Counted from the first letter of the stretch, positions 1 to 11,109 are shown. The stretch is 64,000 nucleotides of DNA from Morinoia aosen (GCA_030386875.1 CM059569.1:45981842-46045841), one strand, 5' to 3'. Made by a program: numbers and translations. Notes: generated by a model from the letters alone, not told the origin.

Positions 1-540
1 GCAGTACATACACCGTCGCTTCGACATTATTTGCAGATTATTTCGTACAAAACTGAGACTCAATTGCTCATTATTTCGTTGAGCTAATTTAAATAAACAA
101 AATTGCTGTAGCGAAGCGGGGGATGATTTTTGATTCAGAATTATTTTTTCACTCATCAAAAGATTTTGTCAAATGTTTATCCTATAGATTTTTTTCATTA
201 TTTTTGAAGCTTCCATCGAATTAAATTTACTCTACACTTCGGTCTTTCAATCACCCGTGCCGTTTCATTCTTTTTTCATCGTTTTCGAAATGTCCAATGA
301 ATGAAATCTACTCTTTCAATCACCCGCTCTGCTTCATTATTTATAAACTATTTCTGACATTAAACTTCTGTTCTGCAATCTGGAACAATGTGCATTCCCT
401 TCTCTGAAAATAAAATTGGTTCTGAATGCGTTATATAGAACAGAGGGGACTTTATAGAACAGAGGGGAAAATTCCGAAAATAAACGAAAATTTGATGGAA
501 TAAATTCTGACGGCAATTGGCTTAAATCCCGCCACCTCTC
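1..540. repeat. Decayed tandem duplication
   Basis: Two diverged copies of a roughly 90-100 bp unit lie at about 190-350, sharing the word TCTTTCAATCACCCG and the neighbouring GTTTCATT/CTTCATT. A short duplication, AGAACAGAGGGGA, occurs at about 436-470. No coding frame is convincing here. Confidence 0.5.
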
Positions 541-1035
541 GCAGAAATTAGTTTAGGCTTTGACCCTCCAGGGGATCGAAGACTTTAACTTTGTTACCCA
601 TAGAGCTTGAAAATAGAATGGTATTATCTGCATAAAAATAATCTCGATGAATTTTGAATATTTAAAAGAAGTGATGGATACAATCCGCGGTGAGAGAGGG
701 GAATTTTTTAGGATTACGACATGAACAGAGGGAATGAAAAGATCTACAATGCTGTGAAAACATGGAATAATTATTATGAAAAGAAGATTAACAATAACCA
801 CAATGTTGTTGTGTATTCTATTGAGTACGAATAAAAATATCAATAAAACTTAAAAAATAGGAAATAATTCAGAAAAAAATAACTATACTCACGATATAAT
901 TATGTATTTTGTCATGGTATTTTCCTGATACTAAATTTTAAAATATGTAAGAATGTGGCTAGGAAATTCACTGTCATTGTCTCATTGCACGAGTCTTTTG
1001 TGCCATCTCGGTAATTAAAGTTCAACGAAGCCCCA

Positions 1036-1215
1036 TACACTAAGTATGATTGCATTTTCACCCATTTTAAGTGCACAAGCACACAATAAACATGTACACA
1101 AGCACACACAGACACACAAGCACACACAAACACACAAGCCCACACAAGCACACAACGCATCACAAGGAACTAAGTACGATTGAACTTTCCCCCCATTTGA
1201 AGCACACAAGCATTG
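1036..1215. repeat. CA-rich low-complexity tract inside a short duplication
   Basis: An irregular ACACAAGCACACA tract (about 1070-1155) is flanked on both sides by copies of one sequence: CTAAGTATGATTGCATTTTC on the left and CTAAGTACGATTGAACTTTC on the right, each followed by CCCATTT and then AGTGCACAAGC or AGCACACAAGC. The tract therefore expanded between, or together with, a duplicated unit. Open frames in it on both strands are low-complexity artefacts. Confidence 0.7.
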
Positions 1216-1255
1216 TGCTTGTTGCCTCTGCTCATGCCAGTGTTTTTTTACGTAG

Positions 1256-1465
1256 CTTCTGCACTAGAAACTTTTCCTAGAGATATAGAAATCCCTTCAT
1301 CACAGTCTGAAATTCTGTTCTTCTATACACAGCAAATTAATTCGTATGTATTTATTTGCAACTTAGAGCTTGGATTTCGAGCAAATTATTTAACCAAATA
1401 CTCATCCGTAAATTTAGATCTGATTCATTTCGCCGACGGAAAATATCATTTACTATTGGACGACA
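1256..1465 (+). CDS. Candidate internal exon, laminin-G-like
   Basis: This is a 70-codon open stretch with protein-like composition, preceded by a strong acceptor (TGTTTTTTTACGTAG) and followed by a good donor (ACA|GTGAGC). Reading from 1258 it shows a pattern typical of laminin-G/concanavalin-like domains: a SEILFFYTQQ strand, then YVFICNLELGF, then SSVNLDLIHFADGKYHLLLDD. In LamG families the equivalent positions read like ILFYT, a hydrophobic strand with a small turn, and F.DGKWH. Such domains occur in extracellular matrix or adhesion proteins. Acceptor and donor are both phase 1, so the exon could be skipped without a frameshift. The frame would run on to a TGA at 1498-1500 if unspliced. 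Only a part of the domain is present, so upstream exons would lie outside the window. It may also be a decayed copy; the assignment rests on pattern only. Confidence 0.4.
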
Positions 1466-1972
1466 GTGAGCAAATGCGTTCTGGTACAAGCGTTTTCTGA
1501 AACAAACGCATCGACAAGAATGAAAACAATGTAGAACCAAGACATAGTTTTTAAATGGAAAAAACGTATTTACGAAATGTTTTCAAATAAGTTTGACTAA
1601 CATAGTCTGTTTTATTCAAGAAAATTATACATGGTTAACTGTGCCGACTCTTTATAAACTATTTCGGGCATTATTCTAGTTACATTTTGGTTTAAATTAG
1701 TTATGTATGCAAATACTTTATTGGAATGGAATGCCGATCTTAACGCTACATATCATCTTATGCAAACCTTAATTTATTAGGATAAAACTTAATTTAAACA
1801 GTAAGAGAAGAAATTCGTCACTTGATTCAAAAAACTATTAATTTAGACTACTTTTTATTCCTACTGACTGAAGTTTGATCACGATGACATCAAACAAGAA
1901 CATTTATTCTTATAGCCTTTCCGCCTCAATTTATAATAACTGCAAAAGAATTCACTGAACCAGAATAAAGAT

Positions 1973-2612
1973 ATTCATTAAGAGGATAAGGAAGATGAAC
2001 AGCATTCTATATCCTTACAAAGAGCGTAAACGCCTATTCTTATAAAAAGGTTAAACACCTTTCTATATTCTTTTGAAGAAGATAAACACCTATTCCTATA
2101 AAGAGAATATGCATCCATCTGTATTCTTATAAAGAGGACAAACTCCTATACCTATAAAGAGGATAAACACCTTTCTGTTTTCTTAAGAAGAAGATAAACA
2201 CCTATTCCTATAAAGAGAATAAGCACCTATGTGTATTCTTATAAAGAGGACAAGCACCTATTTTTATAAAGAGGAAAAACATCTATTCCTATAAAGAGGA
2301 TAAACGCCTTTTCTTAAAAAAAAGGACAAACACCTATTCCTAAAGAAAATAAACACCTTTCTATATGCTTATAAATAGGATAAACACTTTTTAATATGCC
2401 TTTAAAAAGGATAAACACCTATCCTTATAAAGAGAATAAACACCTTTCTATATTCTTACAGAGGACCAACACCTATTCATGCAGAGGATAATCACCTATT
2501 CATATAAAGAAAATAAACACCTTTCTATATTCCTATAAAGAGGAGAAACACCTTTTAATATGCTTTTAAAAAGGATAAACACCTATTTTGATAAATAGGA
2601 TAAATATATTTA
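1973..2612. repeat. Tandem array, 25-31 bp unit
   Basis: More than 20 degenerate copies of a unit like ATAAACACCTATTCCTATAA plus AGAGG alternate with a longer variant carrying TTTCTATATTCTT. Copies differ by substitutions and small indels, so this is an old array. It fills most of the putative intron between the candidate exons at 1256-1465 and 2655-2785. Confidence 0.9.
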
Positions 2613-2654
2613 TTTCAGCGACATCCAGGAATTAGCTTGAATCTTTCTTTCCAG

Positions 2655-2785
2655 GAGCGCCTCTCGAGACACCCCGACCAAACCGCTCCCTCGCACGCCA
2701 CCGTTCCAGGGCCGAGCTGTGGTCAGGCTACTCGACGTCGCGGGCCTGGATCATAATCCAGAAACGAAACTTCAGCTCGAGATAA
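2655..2785 (+). CDS. Candidate terminal exon after an excellent acceptor
   Basis: A GC-rich island (about 2650-2830) begins directly at a near-ideal splice acceptor, CTTGAATCTTTCTTTCCAG|GA. If the first two bases complete the codon left open by the donor after 1465, the frame reads about 43 residues, arginine/serine-rich (starting APLETPRPNRSL and ending RNFSSR), to TAA at 2783-2785. A second frame, starting one base in, is also open to TAA at 2833-2835 (RAVVRLLDVAGLDH, then KLQLEIKWPIIS). It looks equally protein-like but would need a preceding exon ending in phase 2. ATTAAA near 2870 could be a poly(A) signal. I do not recognise either reading. The acceptor and the composition jump are what I see; gene membership is inferred. 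Confidence 0.4.
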
Positions 2786-2835
2786 AATGGCCGATAATTA
2801 GCACGAACGCTCATCATGTCAGCCTGCCATCCTAA

Positions 2836-3543
2836 TCAAGGCTATTTTTGAGGTGTATCATTTGATGGATTAAAATAATTCGTGCTTCTTTAGAGGTTTT
2901 CTGGAATTCATTTTGTGATGAGACGAACACGATTTCACCTTGAATTAGTTAATATAATTTCCTGTATCTGTGGGGGCTTATGAATTTATTTTGTGATATG
3001 ACGAAACACGATTTTTGTCCAGTTTAAGTAGAAAATGGGCGAGTTGTTAAGAACTGATCTGTAGGAATTTGTGTATTTTGAAAAACATCCGTCTCTAGAA
3101 AATGTTCTTTGAAAAAGTAACATGAGAGCAAATTCTGAACCGCAGTCTAAAATTTGCGTGTCTCCGTTTATAAAATATACAATAAGTAATGAAATGTGAA
3201 TCACAATACCATTGCCTTCCAATATGTGTGAAACTGTTAGAAGTTTTTTTTTTTTGCAAGTTCCTGGAGAGTGAACTTTTTTTGAACTATAACGCTATCT
3301 CGTGCCAATACGAACAATGAAATTTATGTCTACATCTTTCATACAATTTGATTCACTTCAGCCTCAGGCATAGGATATTATTGTAGGCCTTTTTTGTAGC
3401 TTGAAAATCATATTATTTCAACCTGAACTTTAGAGTCCGGTCAAATGTGAGGATCTAACATGACTCCAGCATTTTTCGTTTCTCTATTATTGGTGTCATC
3501 TGATCTTTGAGAACAGTTAGCAGTTACTAACAGTAGCGATCTT
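2836..3543. other. Intergenic or upstream region
   Basis: AT-rich sequence between the candidate terminal exon and the large exon at 3544. It holds a two-copy decayed duplication (about 2905-2960 and 2975-3025, sharing TTTTGTGAT and ACGA.CACGATTT). A possible poly(A) signal ATTAAA lies near 2870. No recognisable promoter motif was found. Confidence 0.4.
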
Positions 3544-4901
3544 ATGGGACCTTCCAGCAGCATGGGCGGCAACCCGGAATTTGTTATCGACGAGACTCAT
3601 TTTGAGCATTTTAATGCAGTCAGTGACAAGAGCATTCAGCCTCAAATTGATGACCCTTCATCAGCCGGGACCGGCACATATTTCGTTCCAGCGACCGAAG
3701 CAGCAATGAACTCTGCCACGATACACAGAAGTCAGCCCTCCACCGCCCTGCTGCGTAAACCGTCCACTTTTAAAGCTATTGCGAGAGAAGTTGAACGGCC
3801 ATCGATACCGTTAGAATCGAAGACTTCCGTTGGCTCCAAGAAGGGAAAAGTCATGAGGCCTGGAGGGATTTCGACGCCGTATATCCGTGATTCAATTACA
3901 ACTTTTGAGAAATCTGTAGGAGACTCCATAAGTAACATTGAAGTGTCTCGAACTTTCTTGAGCCTGCCGACCACACAGAGACATTCAGAGAGTGTTATTT
4001 CCTCACAGTCAAATTTGTTTACTCTGCCAACAAGCCTCGATTACTGCGTGAATCAATCGTATTTGTCTATAGACTCTAGGCGATCTTTTACCCACTTCGT
4101 GTTCGAGCCGAAGCTACACTTTGACTCAGATTATCAGAGCAAAGTCAAGGCCGTCAAAAGTTTGTACAACTTTCCCAAGATTCCCAAAACGATTATAATA
4201 CCACCGTCAAAAAGTCAAACATTCAGGTCTTCAACTGTAGAAAACCTTGGAAATGTAACATCTAAAGATGACATTCATTGGGAAAACCACTTGATGAATT
4301 TATCTGATACAGAAGTTCCTAGAGCTCATTTTACTTATCCGTACGATGCTTTCAGCCAGCCCAACCAGTCTCTTAATGAAAGCAACAAATTCTACAACAT
4401 TCTGTCGCCCATGACAGATTCATCGACGACTGATCAATCGGCTCGCTGCGTTACTGATGAAACCGGATTGGACTCATCCATCCTCTCAGCAGAATCCTTG
4501 CAATCATTAGCCATGCCTACAGCTCACAGCCCTCCTCGTCACCAGATGTCTAACGACAACAAATGTGCCTCCGCTGACATGATCTCACCGAGTGTCTCCG
4601 ACGCTTGCCCCGCTCAACGTCGAAAAAAATCCGTGAAAGTTTCCATGACTGCGGAAGTTGGGTTTTATTCTCAGACTTCCTCCGCCTCTGACCTCAAAAG
4701 GTTGAAAGCCAATAACGGTGATGGGAGCGAAAAGGCTTCAATAATTGGGGCCTATCACGGCCAGGAGAAGTACCTCAACAAGGGAATGACTGGAGGAGAT
4801 GAACACGAGCTGTACGACACCACCATTGACGTGGAGACCATGGCGGTCGGTAGGCCTTCATTCACCAAGTCCACTCGCACCATCATCAGCAGGCTTTTTG
4901 A
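3544..4901 (+). CDS. Large coding exon, Ser/Thr-rich disordered protein, unidentified
   Basis: An ATG-initiated frame of 452 complete codons plus two bases ends at a consensus donor (TTTGA|GTGAGT). Continuing without splicing meets TGA at 4903-4905, so the frame stops being open exactly at the splice site. An in-frame TGA at 3508 lies upstream, so the ATG at 3544 is a plausible start, although its Kozak context is weak (C at -3, G at +4). The protein is rich in Ser, Thr, Pro and Asn with no membrane segment or signal peptide. It has short ordered-looking stretches: RRSFTHFVFEPKLHF near residue 180, basic RRKKSVKVSMTAEVGFY near 360, and a C-terminal TKSTRTIISRLF. No known domain was recognised. 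Splicing to the exon at 39104 would continue the frame (GA|C gives Asp). The roughly 45% GC content and mixed third positions differ sharply from the surrounding DNA, which supports real coding. Confidence 0.8.
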
Positions 4902-4907
4902 GTGAGT
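4902..4907 (+). promoter_or_regulatory. Splice donor GTGAGT
   Basis: The consensus 5' splice site closes the exon that starts at 3544. The exon ends with two bases of a codon (phase 2). The donor overlaps the in-frame TGA that would otherwise end the frame. Confidence 0.75.
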
Positions 4908-5616
4908 ACATAACTTTTTGAACTATGTTACCTGATGGAACAATCTCAACATTTTTGTTATACTTCCTATTTTATTCTAGGCTCTGTAGGGTAATGAATT
5001 TTATTTCTGATGGTGAAAAGTGTTCGAGTGATGACCAAATTTATTCGAATTTTATTACTTGCATATACAAGCTCAAAAAATTAGCCATACTTCTTTATGA
5101 ATTCTAGTTTCTGGATGGGTAATGAATTTTGTTTCTGATGAGAACAAATTTTGTATCATTCCGGATTTCTGGAATGAAATTCGGGTGATTTCTTATTCCA
5201 TTCTAATAACCATAGCAAGGCCCGAAATATTCAGTTTCTAGTCTGAAACTATTGTTCGTTAATAATTCTTCTACTCTTGGCCTACAGGGCGTTTGAATGC
5301 CATTTTGAATAAGAATACCAAGTGAATACTTTAAAAGGATACGTATTTTAAACTCAATGCCACTGAAGGGTTTCCATTTCCCATACAAGTTTATAAACAA
5401 TTAAGTAGCTAAAATTTTACGTACTAAGCTATAATATCCTTCTTTTGTGACGCGTCGATAGACGAAAAACTTGACAGTGATGCTAAATTTTGCTCATAGG
5501 ACTTATCTAAGACAAGTTCGTGTGAGCTACTCACAGAGCATTTCAATATCACGGATTAAAAATGGCGGCAAATGGCGCCGCTAGAATTCGATGCCTTAAT
5601 TCGGTGCCCAGTGCCG
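4908..5616. other. Intron start, unique AT-rich sequence
   Basis: First part of the putative 34 kb intron. A weak duplication (GGTAATGAATTTTRTTTCTGATG) occurs at about 4990 and 5118. Nothing else supportable was seen. Confidence 0.4.
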
Positions 5617-5832
5617 TGAAAAAAATTATGAAAACTGTGAAGAAAGATTATAAGAACCGTGAAAAAATTATGGGAACCGTGAAAAAAAGTATAAGAACCG
5701 TGAAAGAAGTATAAGAACCGTGAAAAAATTATGGGAACCGTGAAAAAAAGTATAAGAACCGTGAAAAAAGTATAAGAACCGTAAAAAAAATATAAGAACC
5801 GTGAGAAAAGTATAAGAACCGTGAAAAAACTA
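5617..5832. repeat. Tandem array, 20 bp unit
   Basis: About 10 copies of CGTGAAAAAAGTATAAGAAC with small length variants (AAAATTATGGGAAC in two units). It ends abruptly at AAAACTATAATAGAATAG. Confidence 0.95.
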
Positions 5833-6146
5833 TAATAGAATAGCGTTCGTAACGGGTTGTATAATGTCTCTTGGTGCGAGGGGTAGAAGGACCAGCCCGA
5901 AGAACCAAGGTATCAACTCTATTAAGATTACAGGAGAACTGGACATTAAAATGCTTTATATTACAGGTAGTCTTGCAACTAACATTTTCTTGCAAATTAC
6001 TATACAGGAAACTGTTATATTTAGTATAGTACAGGATGAATAAAATTTTCCATTGGATCCTAAAACTTTCATCGCTGAAGGTAAATTTTTGACCTAAATG
6101 TGCAGGCCTAGTCTTCCGAAGCGATGCTAACGAGGTATTTCTGCTA

Positions 6147-7205
6147 ACGTTCTTTGAACAGTTATGGTTGCAGCACATCCGACGCTCATTGAACAGTTTT
6201 AGTTGCAGCACATCCGACGCTCTTTGAACAGTTTTAGTTGCAGCACATCCGACGCTCATTGAACAGTTTTAGTTGCAGCACATCCGACGCTCATTGAACA
6301 GTTTCAGTTGCAGCACATCCGACGCTCATTGAACAGTTTTAGTTGCAGCACATCCGACGCTCATTGAACAGTTTTAGTTGCAGCACATCCGACGCTCATT
6401 GAACAGTTTTAGTTGCAGCACATCCGATGCTCATTGAACAGTTTTAGTTGCAGCACATCCGACGCTCTTTGAACAGTTTTAGTTGTAGCACATCCGACGC
6501 TCATTGAACAGTTTTAGTTGCAGCACATTCGACGCTCATTGAACAGTTTTAGTTGCAGCACATCCGACGCTCTTTGAACAGTTTTAGTTGCAGCACATCC
6601 GACGCTCTTTGAACAGTTTTAGTTGCAGCACATCCGACGCTCATTGAACAGTTTTAGTTGCAGCACATCCGACGCTCTTTGAACAGTTTTAGTTGCAGCA
6701 CATCCGACGCTCTTTGAACAGTTTTAGTTGCAGCACATCCGACGCTCATTGAACAGTTTTAGTTGCAGCACATCCGACGCTCATTGAACAGTTTTAGTTG
6801 CAGCACATCCGACGCTCTTTGAACAGTTTTAGTTGCAGCACATCCGACGCTCTTTGAACAGTTTTAGTTGCAGCACATCCGACGCTCATTGAACAGTTTT
6901 AGTTGCAGCACATCCGACGCTCTTTGAACAGTTTTAGTTGCAGCACATCCGACGCTCTTTGAACAGTTTTAGTTGCAGCACATCCGACGCTCATTGAACA
7001 GTTTTAGTTGCAGCACATCCGACGCTCATTGAACAGTTTTAGTTGCAGCACATCCGACGCTCATTGAACAGTTTTAGTTGCAGCACATTCGACGCTCATT
7101 GAACAGTTTTAGTTGCAGCACATCCGAAGCTTTTTGAACAGTTTTAGTTGCAGCACATTCGACGTTCTTTGAACAGTTTTAGTTGCAGCACATTCGAAGT
7201 TCTTA
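6147..7205. repeat. Minisatellite, 35 bp unit, about 30 copies, with higher-order structure
   Basis: The unit is CTCATTGAACAGTTTTAGTT followed by GCAGCACATCCGACG, 35 bp long. Most copies are identical except for one A/T position (CTCATT versus CTCTTT). Edge copies (the first at about 6147 and the last three before 7205) are diverged, as expected of an array homogenised from its centre. From 6570 the A/T variants run T-T-A-T-T-A-A twice in succession (6570-6814 and 6815-7059), giving a 245 bp higher-order block of seven units. Long minus-strand frames at the left edge are repeat artefacts. Confidence 0.98.
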
Positions 7206-7500
7206 AGCAATTACTGCTGCAGATCGATAGACACTCTTCAAACAGGAATGGTTGTAGCTCATTTTATCACTAATTAAACTACCTCCATTGCCGGCCAGGA
7301 ATTTAATAGATAATTGGAGAAAACTCTGCAAGCTGCTGATTGCGTCCAAAATCACCCGCTGTGGAACCAAAACTCCAGGCTTCATCAGCCGTCACTTAGC
7401 TGCTGGCATTGTGATAGCGTTGCGCCGGCCTTAGCGCTGCATGCTCCAAATTCCTCCATGCACGAATTTTGGCGCGTTTATAGCAGATAAAAAGGTAATT
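7206..7500. other. GC-richer unique segment
   Basis: A non-repetitive stretch between two arrays, with a noticeably higher GC content around 7290-7470. No splice-bounded frame or known motif was recognised. It could be a regulatory element or an old exon. Confidence 0.3.
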
Positions 7501-7876
7501 AATAGAGAATTCTAAAATCAGGGGAAAGGAAATGAAAAAATTATTTCAAAAAAGAGTTGAAAGGTAGTGAAAAGGTAATTGTAAAAAATTGTGGAAAGGT
7601 TATGAAAAGATCATTTTAAAAAACGGTGGAAAATAATGAACAGATAATTAAAAAACAGGGGATAGGAAATGAAAAGATAATTATAACACATTGGAAAGGT
7701 AATAGGAAGATAATTTAAAAAAAGAGTGGAAAGGTTACGGAGAGATAATCTTAAAAACTGTGGAAAGGCAATGAAAATATAATTTTAGGAAAGAGTTGAA
7801 AAACAATGAAAATATGACTTTAAAAAATGGGAAGAGGTAATGAAAAGATCATTTTAATAAATAGTGGAAAGGTTAC
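7501..7876. repeat. Tandem array, about 35 bp unit, degenerate
   Basis: About 10 copies around GGAAAGGTAATGAAAAGATA followed by ATTTTAAAAAACAGT, strongly purine-rich on the + strand with many substitutions. Confidence 0.85.
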
Positions 7877-8404
7877 ACTAATGATCCTGTCAGCTTGCGA
7901 GGAAAATACGCTTGTTGCAAGCGGTGACTTCGAATAGTTCTTTTCATAATAAAGTGACATAAAAAACACAAAACATTACTCGAACCAAACAGGGAGAAAA
8001 TTTGAGTCGAAAATGTTTGAGCTACATAATACATTTTCATATTGAACTCTTAAGGCACGTTGGTACGTATAAAAAGTAACCCTTGTTCATTTCCCCACTC
8101 CACCTCAAAAAAAATGATTCCCCTCATTTTTCGACTTCTTTGGCAGCAAGGCTCTTTTTTGGTCTGTGTGCTCTGGTTTATGCAGGAGAAGTTTAATTAA
8201 ATTTCTTCTCATGGCGTATCGCTCGCCTTTGATGTGAGGGAGTGCCTTCAGATGGAATCCTGACAAAAAATAATGAGACAAGTCAAAGGTTTTCCTTCTC
8301 AAAACAAAGCCGCTGCTTGTGTTTTCAGTACGAATTTCAAATTTGAGTAGCGTTGAAACATGAAATGCATTGAAAGGATTCAAGTACTGTTATACATATT
8401 TTTA
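7877..8404. other. Unique AT-rich sequence
   Basis: No repeat or splice-bounded coding frame was seen. A 92-codon minus-strand open frame (8105-8383) has no recognisable motif and is probably chance. Confidence 0.3.
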
Positions 8405-8838
8405 CGGATGATGGATGGATGTCCCGACCAATTACCCTCCGAATTCATTTAATAGCAAATAAATTATACAGCACCTGTAATAGAGAATATACTCAGTGTT
8501 TAACTTTTATTTATGGTTGTGATGTCCCAACAAAGCAACTTTCAAATTCACCTAATAACAAATACATTACACTGTATCTTTAATAATGGAATAGAGGAAA
8601 CTTAATGTTTACATACCTAACTTCGGTTGTGATGTCCCAACGAAACACTCTTCAAATTTATTTAACAACACTTGAATTACACTGCATTTGTAACAAAGAA
8701 TACCTAACGTTTAATATTTAACTTCAGTTGCGATGACCCAGCCAAGCCCCTTGTAAATTTATTCACCAACACTTGAATTATATTGCACCTGTATCTGAGG
8801 ATATTCTCGGCGTTTAAATATTTAATTTCGGTTGAGGA
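8405..8838. repeat. Tandem array, 103-110 bp unit, 4 copies
   Basis: Copies are anchored by GATGTCCCAAC (8418, 8521, 8631, 8732 in variant forms). Each is followed by an AT-rich body containing TTCAAATT.A.CTAA.A and ACCTGTAA and ending in TTTAACTTCGGTTG. They are about 70-80% alike by eye. Confidence 0.85.
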
Positions 8839-10296
8839 GAAAAGGTAAACTTGCGTGCATTAAACACGAGGCTGCGCCCCTGCAGTGTGGTGTGCTGCGG
8901 GACCTTTGGGAAAAAAACAGAATTTCGGTCGTGGCCGGATTGGCCATTTCCTGGCAAAAATTCTCAAATTTTGACAAGTAAAATGGCAAATATGGCAACT
9001 TTGACGTTATTTGCAGTAAATATGCGCTGTTTATGTTGTGCTATTTGTAGAAACGAAACACAATGTCGAGTTCATGTGTTCTTTTTTATACGTTAATTTT
9101 GTTTAATGTTTTCCTTCGCTATGCCATTATATCCCATAATTTTTTTATGCCTGCCTACCTATTGAAATGTTCAACACTCAAGCTATGAAAAGTTAACAAT
9201 GTAGACAATTTGGCACGAATCCATCGAGTTCGAATAGGGCTCAAAAAGCCAGGGTCGCAACAAACACAAGAAGGCCAACGGAGACTGGGCAACTTCGTGG
9301 TCTTGCGCCGTTAGATTATTTTGAAATACACCAAAAGGTATATCTATTGGTGCTAATGGTCAAACATTACTGTTTCATGTTTTTACAAACTCTACCCTAC
9401 AATTAAAATATAAACTTGTTAATAAATGTTCTATTTGAGGATACTGACGGTAATACCAAGAGTCAATACCGCAATGTAGTCTATGATGTTGTAATACCCA
9501 TGTAGCCAATACTGTAATCATCCCACTAGTAAACCTGTGTTCAGTAATAATACAGGCTAAGATGCCTACTTGCTTGGCTCGTGCTCGCGCGCCTGAAGAT
9601 GAAGATAGGGAAAATTGGAGTACATGAGCTCGTATCACAGGAACGCTCACACGCACTTTTAGTCGGTAAAATAATGTGAAAGAGAAAGAGAGTGAGTTGA
9701 GATGAAGTCCTGACAAAAACAGAAAACTCAAAAATAATTTTTTTCAAAATTGCACTGTTGCTCATGAAATTGGTATTTTATAACTAAAGCTTCAAGTGCG
9801 TGTGTGCGCTGAAATGTGACCGTGGAAGTGAAAAACAAGGGGCCTAGATTAGACGATGAAATGCACGTTCTGTTTTCACGTTCAATGCCTTCTAAGTTTA
9901 GGGTTTTTTATTTCACTGCATATGAGAGATCTGTGCAATTCCGATTTTAGTAATTCCACCATTAACTGATATGTCAAAAAATTAATTAAAAATTAAAAAA
10001 TTATATGATGTGTCAACAAATTAAAAATTGTAATAACACACACAAAGAACGTATAAATACAATATGTTTGTGCATTACACAAAATGAGTGTATGAATTCA
10101 TTAATTTATAAACTGAAGGAGACACGTGGCGTTTTATTGTATAAGGGATATTGGTGAAACCATAAAAGTTAACATTCATCCCACAAATTCGACAAGGAAA
10201 CGTTCTGCTCAGCTAAAAATGTCTCCGGCATCCCTACAACGTATTTTCAAGAATTTTTTAAAACAAAATTCCTAATTTCATGCAGGAAGACAGTCA
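8839..10296. other. Unique sequence, no supported gene
   Basis: Contains a GC-richer patch at 8850-8960 and a 118-codon minus-strand open frame at 9375-9731 with no recognised domain and no matching splice sites. I treat both as unannotated. The stretch 9960-10110 is AT-rich low-complexity. Confidence 0.3.
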
Positions 10297-10563
10297 ATGG
10301 CTAAAGTAAAAATAATTTTTCCTCCTCAGTTGATTTTTAGTTATGGTGACGAGTCTTGGCCGCTTCGATCTTCAGAGTTAAATGCATTTGATTTCGACTT
10401 CCGGATAAGACTTGAAGGAAATTTTTTCGAAATAACCTGGTACAGTACCTCACATCAATTTCAACAAGTTAACAGTACAACAAAAGAGGCCTTGAATAAA
10501 GTATTCAAAAGAACCACCACAACAGCGCACGTTTGTTTTGGCAAAAATTGTAAACATTTCTAA
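10297..10563 (+). pseudogene. Non-LTR retrotransposon reverse-transcriptase C-terminal relic
   Basis: The translated frame carries SYGDESWPLRSSELNAFD followed by FDFRIRLEG and then ITWYSTS. This follows the well-known 3' part of LINE reverse transcriptases (Y-G-x-E-x-W, a short helix with an L-x-x-F/D pattern, then a basic R.LRRILGI.W-type block with W-Y/H). Here the expected basic cluster is decayed, and only about 60 residues remain before TAA at 10561-10563. There is no upstream endonuclease or palm domain, so this is a 5'-truncated dead fragment, which is typical for LINEs. An acceptor-like TTTCATGCAG lies just upstream but is probably coincidental. The family clade cannot be set from this piece. 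Confidence 0.6.
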
Positions 10564-10607
10564 TGTATAACAATCTATACCCAACATACAAATCAATAAA
10601 ATCCGAA

Positions 10608-10925
10608 GCTATCAGGCATCGACTCATATTATCCTAAATTCTTTATAATTCATAGCTTTCTTGATCTTATGTTTCGTAGCTTCTGGTTATCGAAATTATC
10701 TTGAACTTTTCATACTTCAGAGCTTCATAGCTTTCTCATGTTTCATAGTTTCTTGTTTTCTAAATTATCCTGAACTCGTTATATTTCATAACTTTCTTGA
10801 TCTCATGTTTCTAATTATCGAAATTATCCTGACCACTTTATACTTCAAAGCTTTCTTGTTTCATATTTTCTTGTTGTCAAAATAACCCTAAACTCTTCAT
10901 ACTTCATAGCTTTCTTGTTACGTAG
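10608..10925. repeat. Tandem array, about 60-70 bp unit, 5 copies
   Basis: Repeated words TTCATAGCTTTCTTG, TCTCATGTTTC and ATTATCCTGAAC recur with the same order and spacing. Copies are diverged. It lies immediately 3' of the LINE relic, so it could be a decayed element tail that was duplicated. Confidence 0.8.
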
Positions 10926-10949
10926 TTTCTTCTCGTCGATTTAAAAAAA

Positions 10950-11109
10950 AAAGATGAGTTTCTCTGGGCTGTCCTGCAAATGAAAGCCCAGGCTCAATAA
11001 CGATCTGTGCGGCCACCTCATTATTCAGTCTACGGAGGAGCAAACAACTCCGGACCCAGTCATGTCCATCGCCTGTGTTAAAGGTCTCGAGTTCACCTGT
11101 AAATAAGCT
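10950..11109 (-). CDS. Possible minus-strand exon or coding relic, unidentified
   Basis: Read on the minus strand, a strong acceptor (GAGCTTATTTACAG) precedes an open, GC-richer stretch that translates with natural composition (DGHDWVRSCLLLRRLNNEV, then QIVIEPGLSFAGQPRE). The frame stays open into a poly-T stretch and no consensus donor follows, so it is either an exon whose downstream boundary I cannot place or a relic. No family recognised. The composition differs clearly from the flanks. Confidence 0.3.

Noticed and set aside
5729..6259. Minus-strand open frame of 176 codons
   Set aside because: It runs through the 20 bp and 35 bp arrays. Its peptide repeats follow the DNA units and it has no start context or splice sites.
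5617..7205. CRISPR array (35 bp regular repeats)
   Set aside because: The units are contiguous with no unique spacers, and the genome is eukaryotic. It is a minisatellite.
9375..9731. Minus-strand frame of 118 codons
   Set aside because: No recognisable domain, no fitting splice sites and no composition shift. Probably chance.
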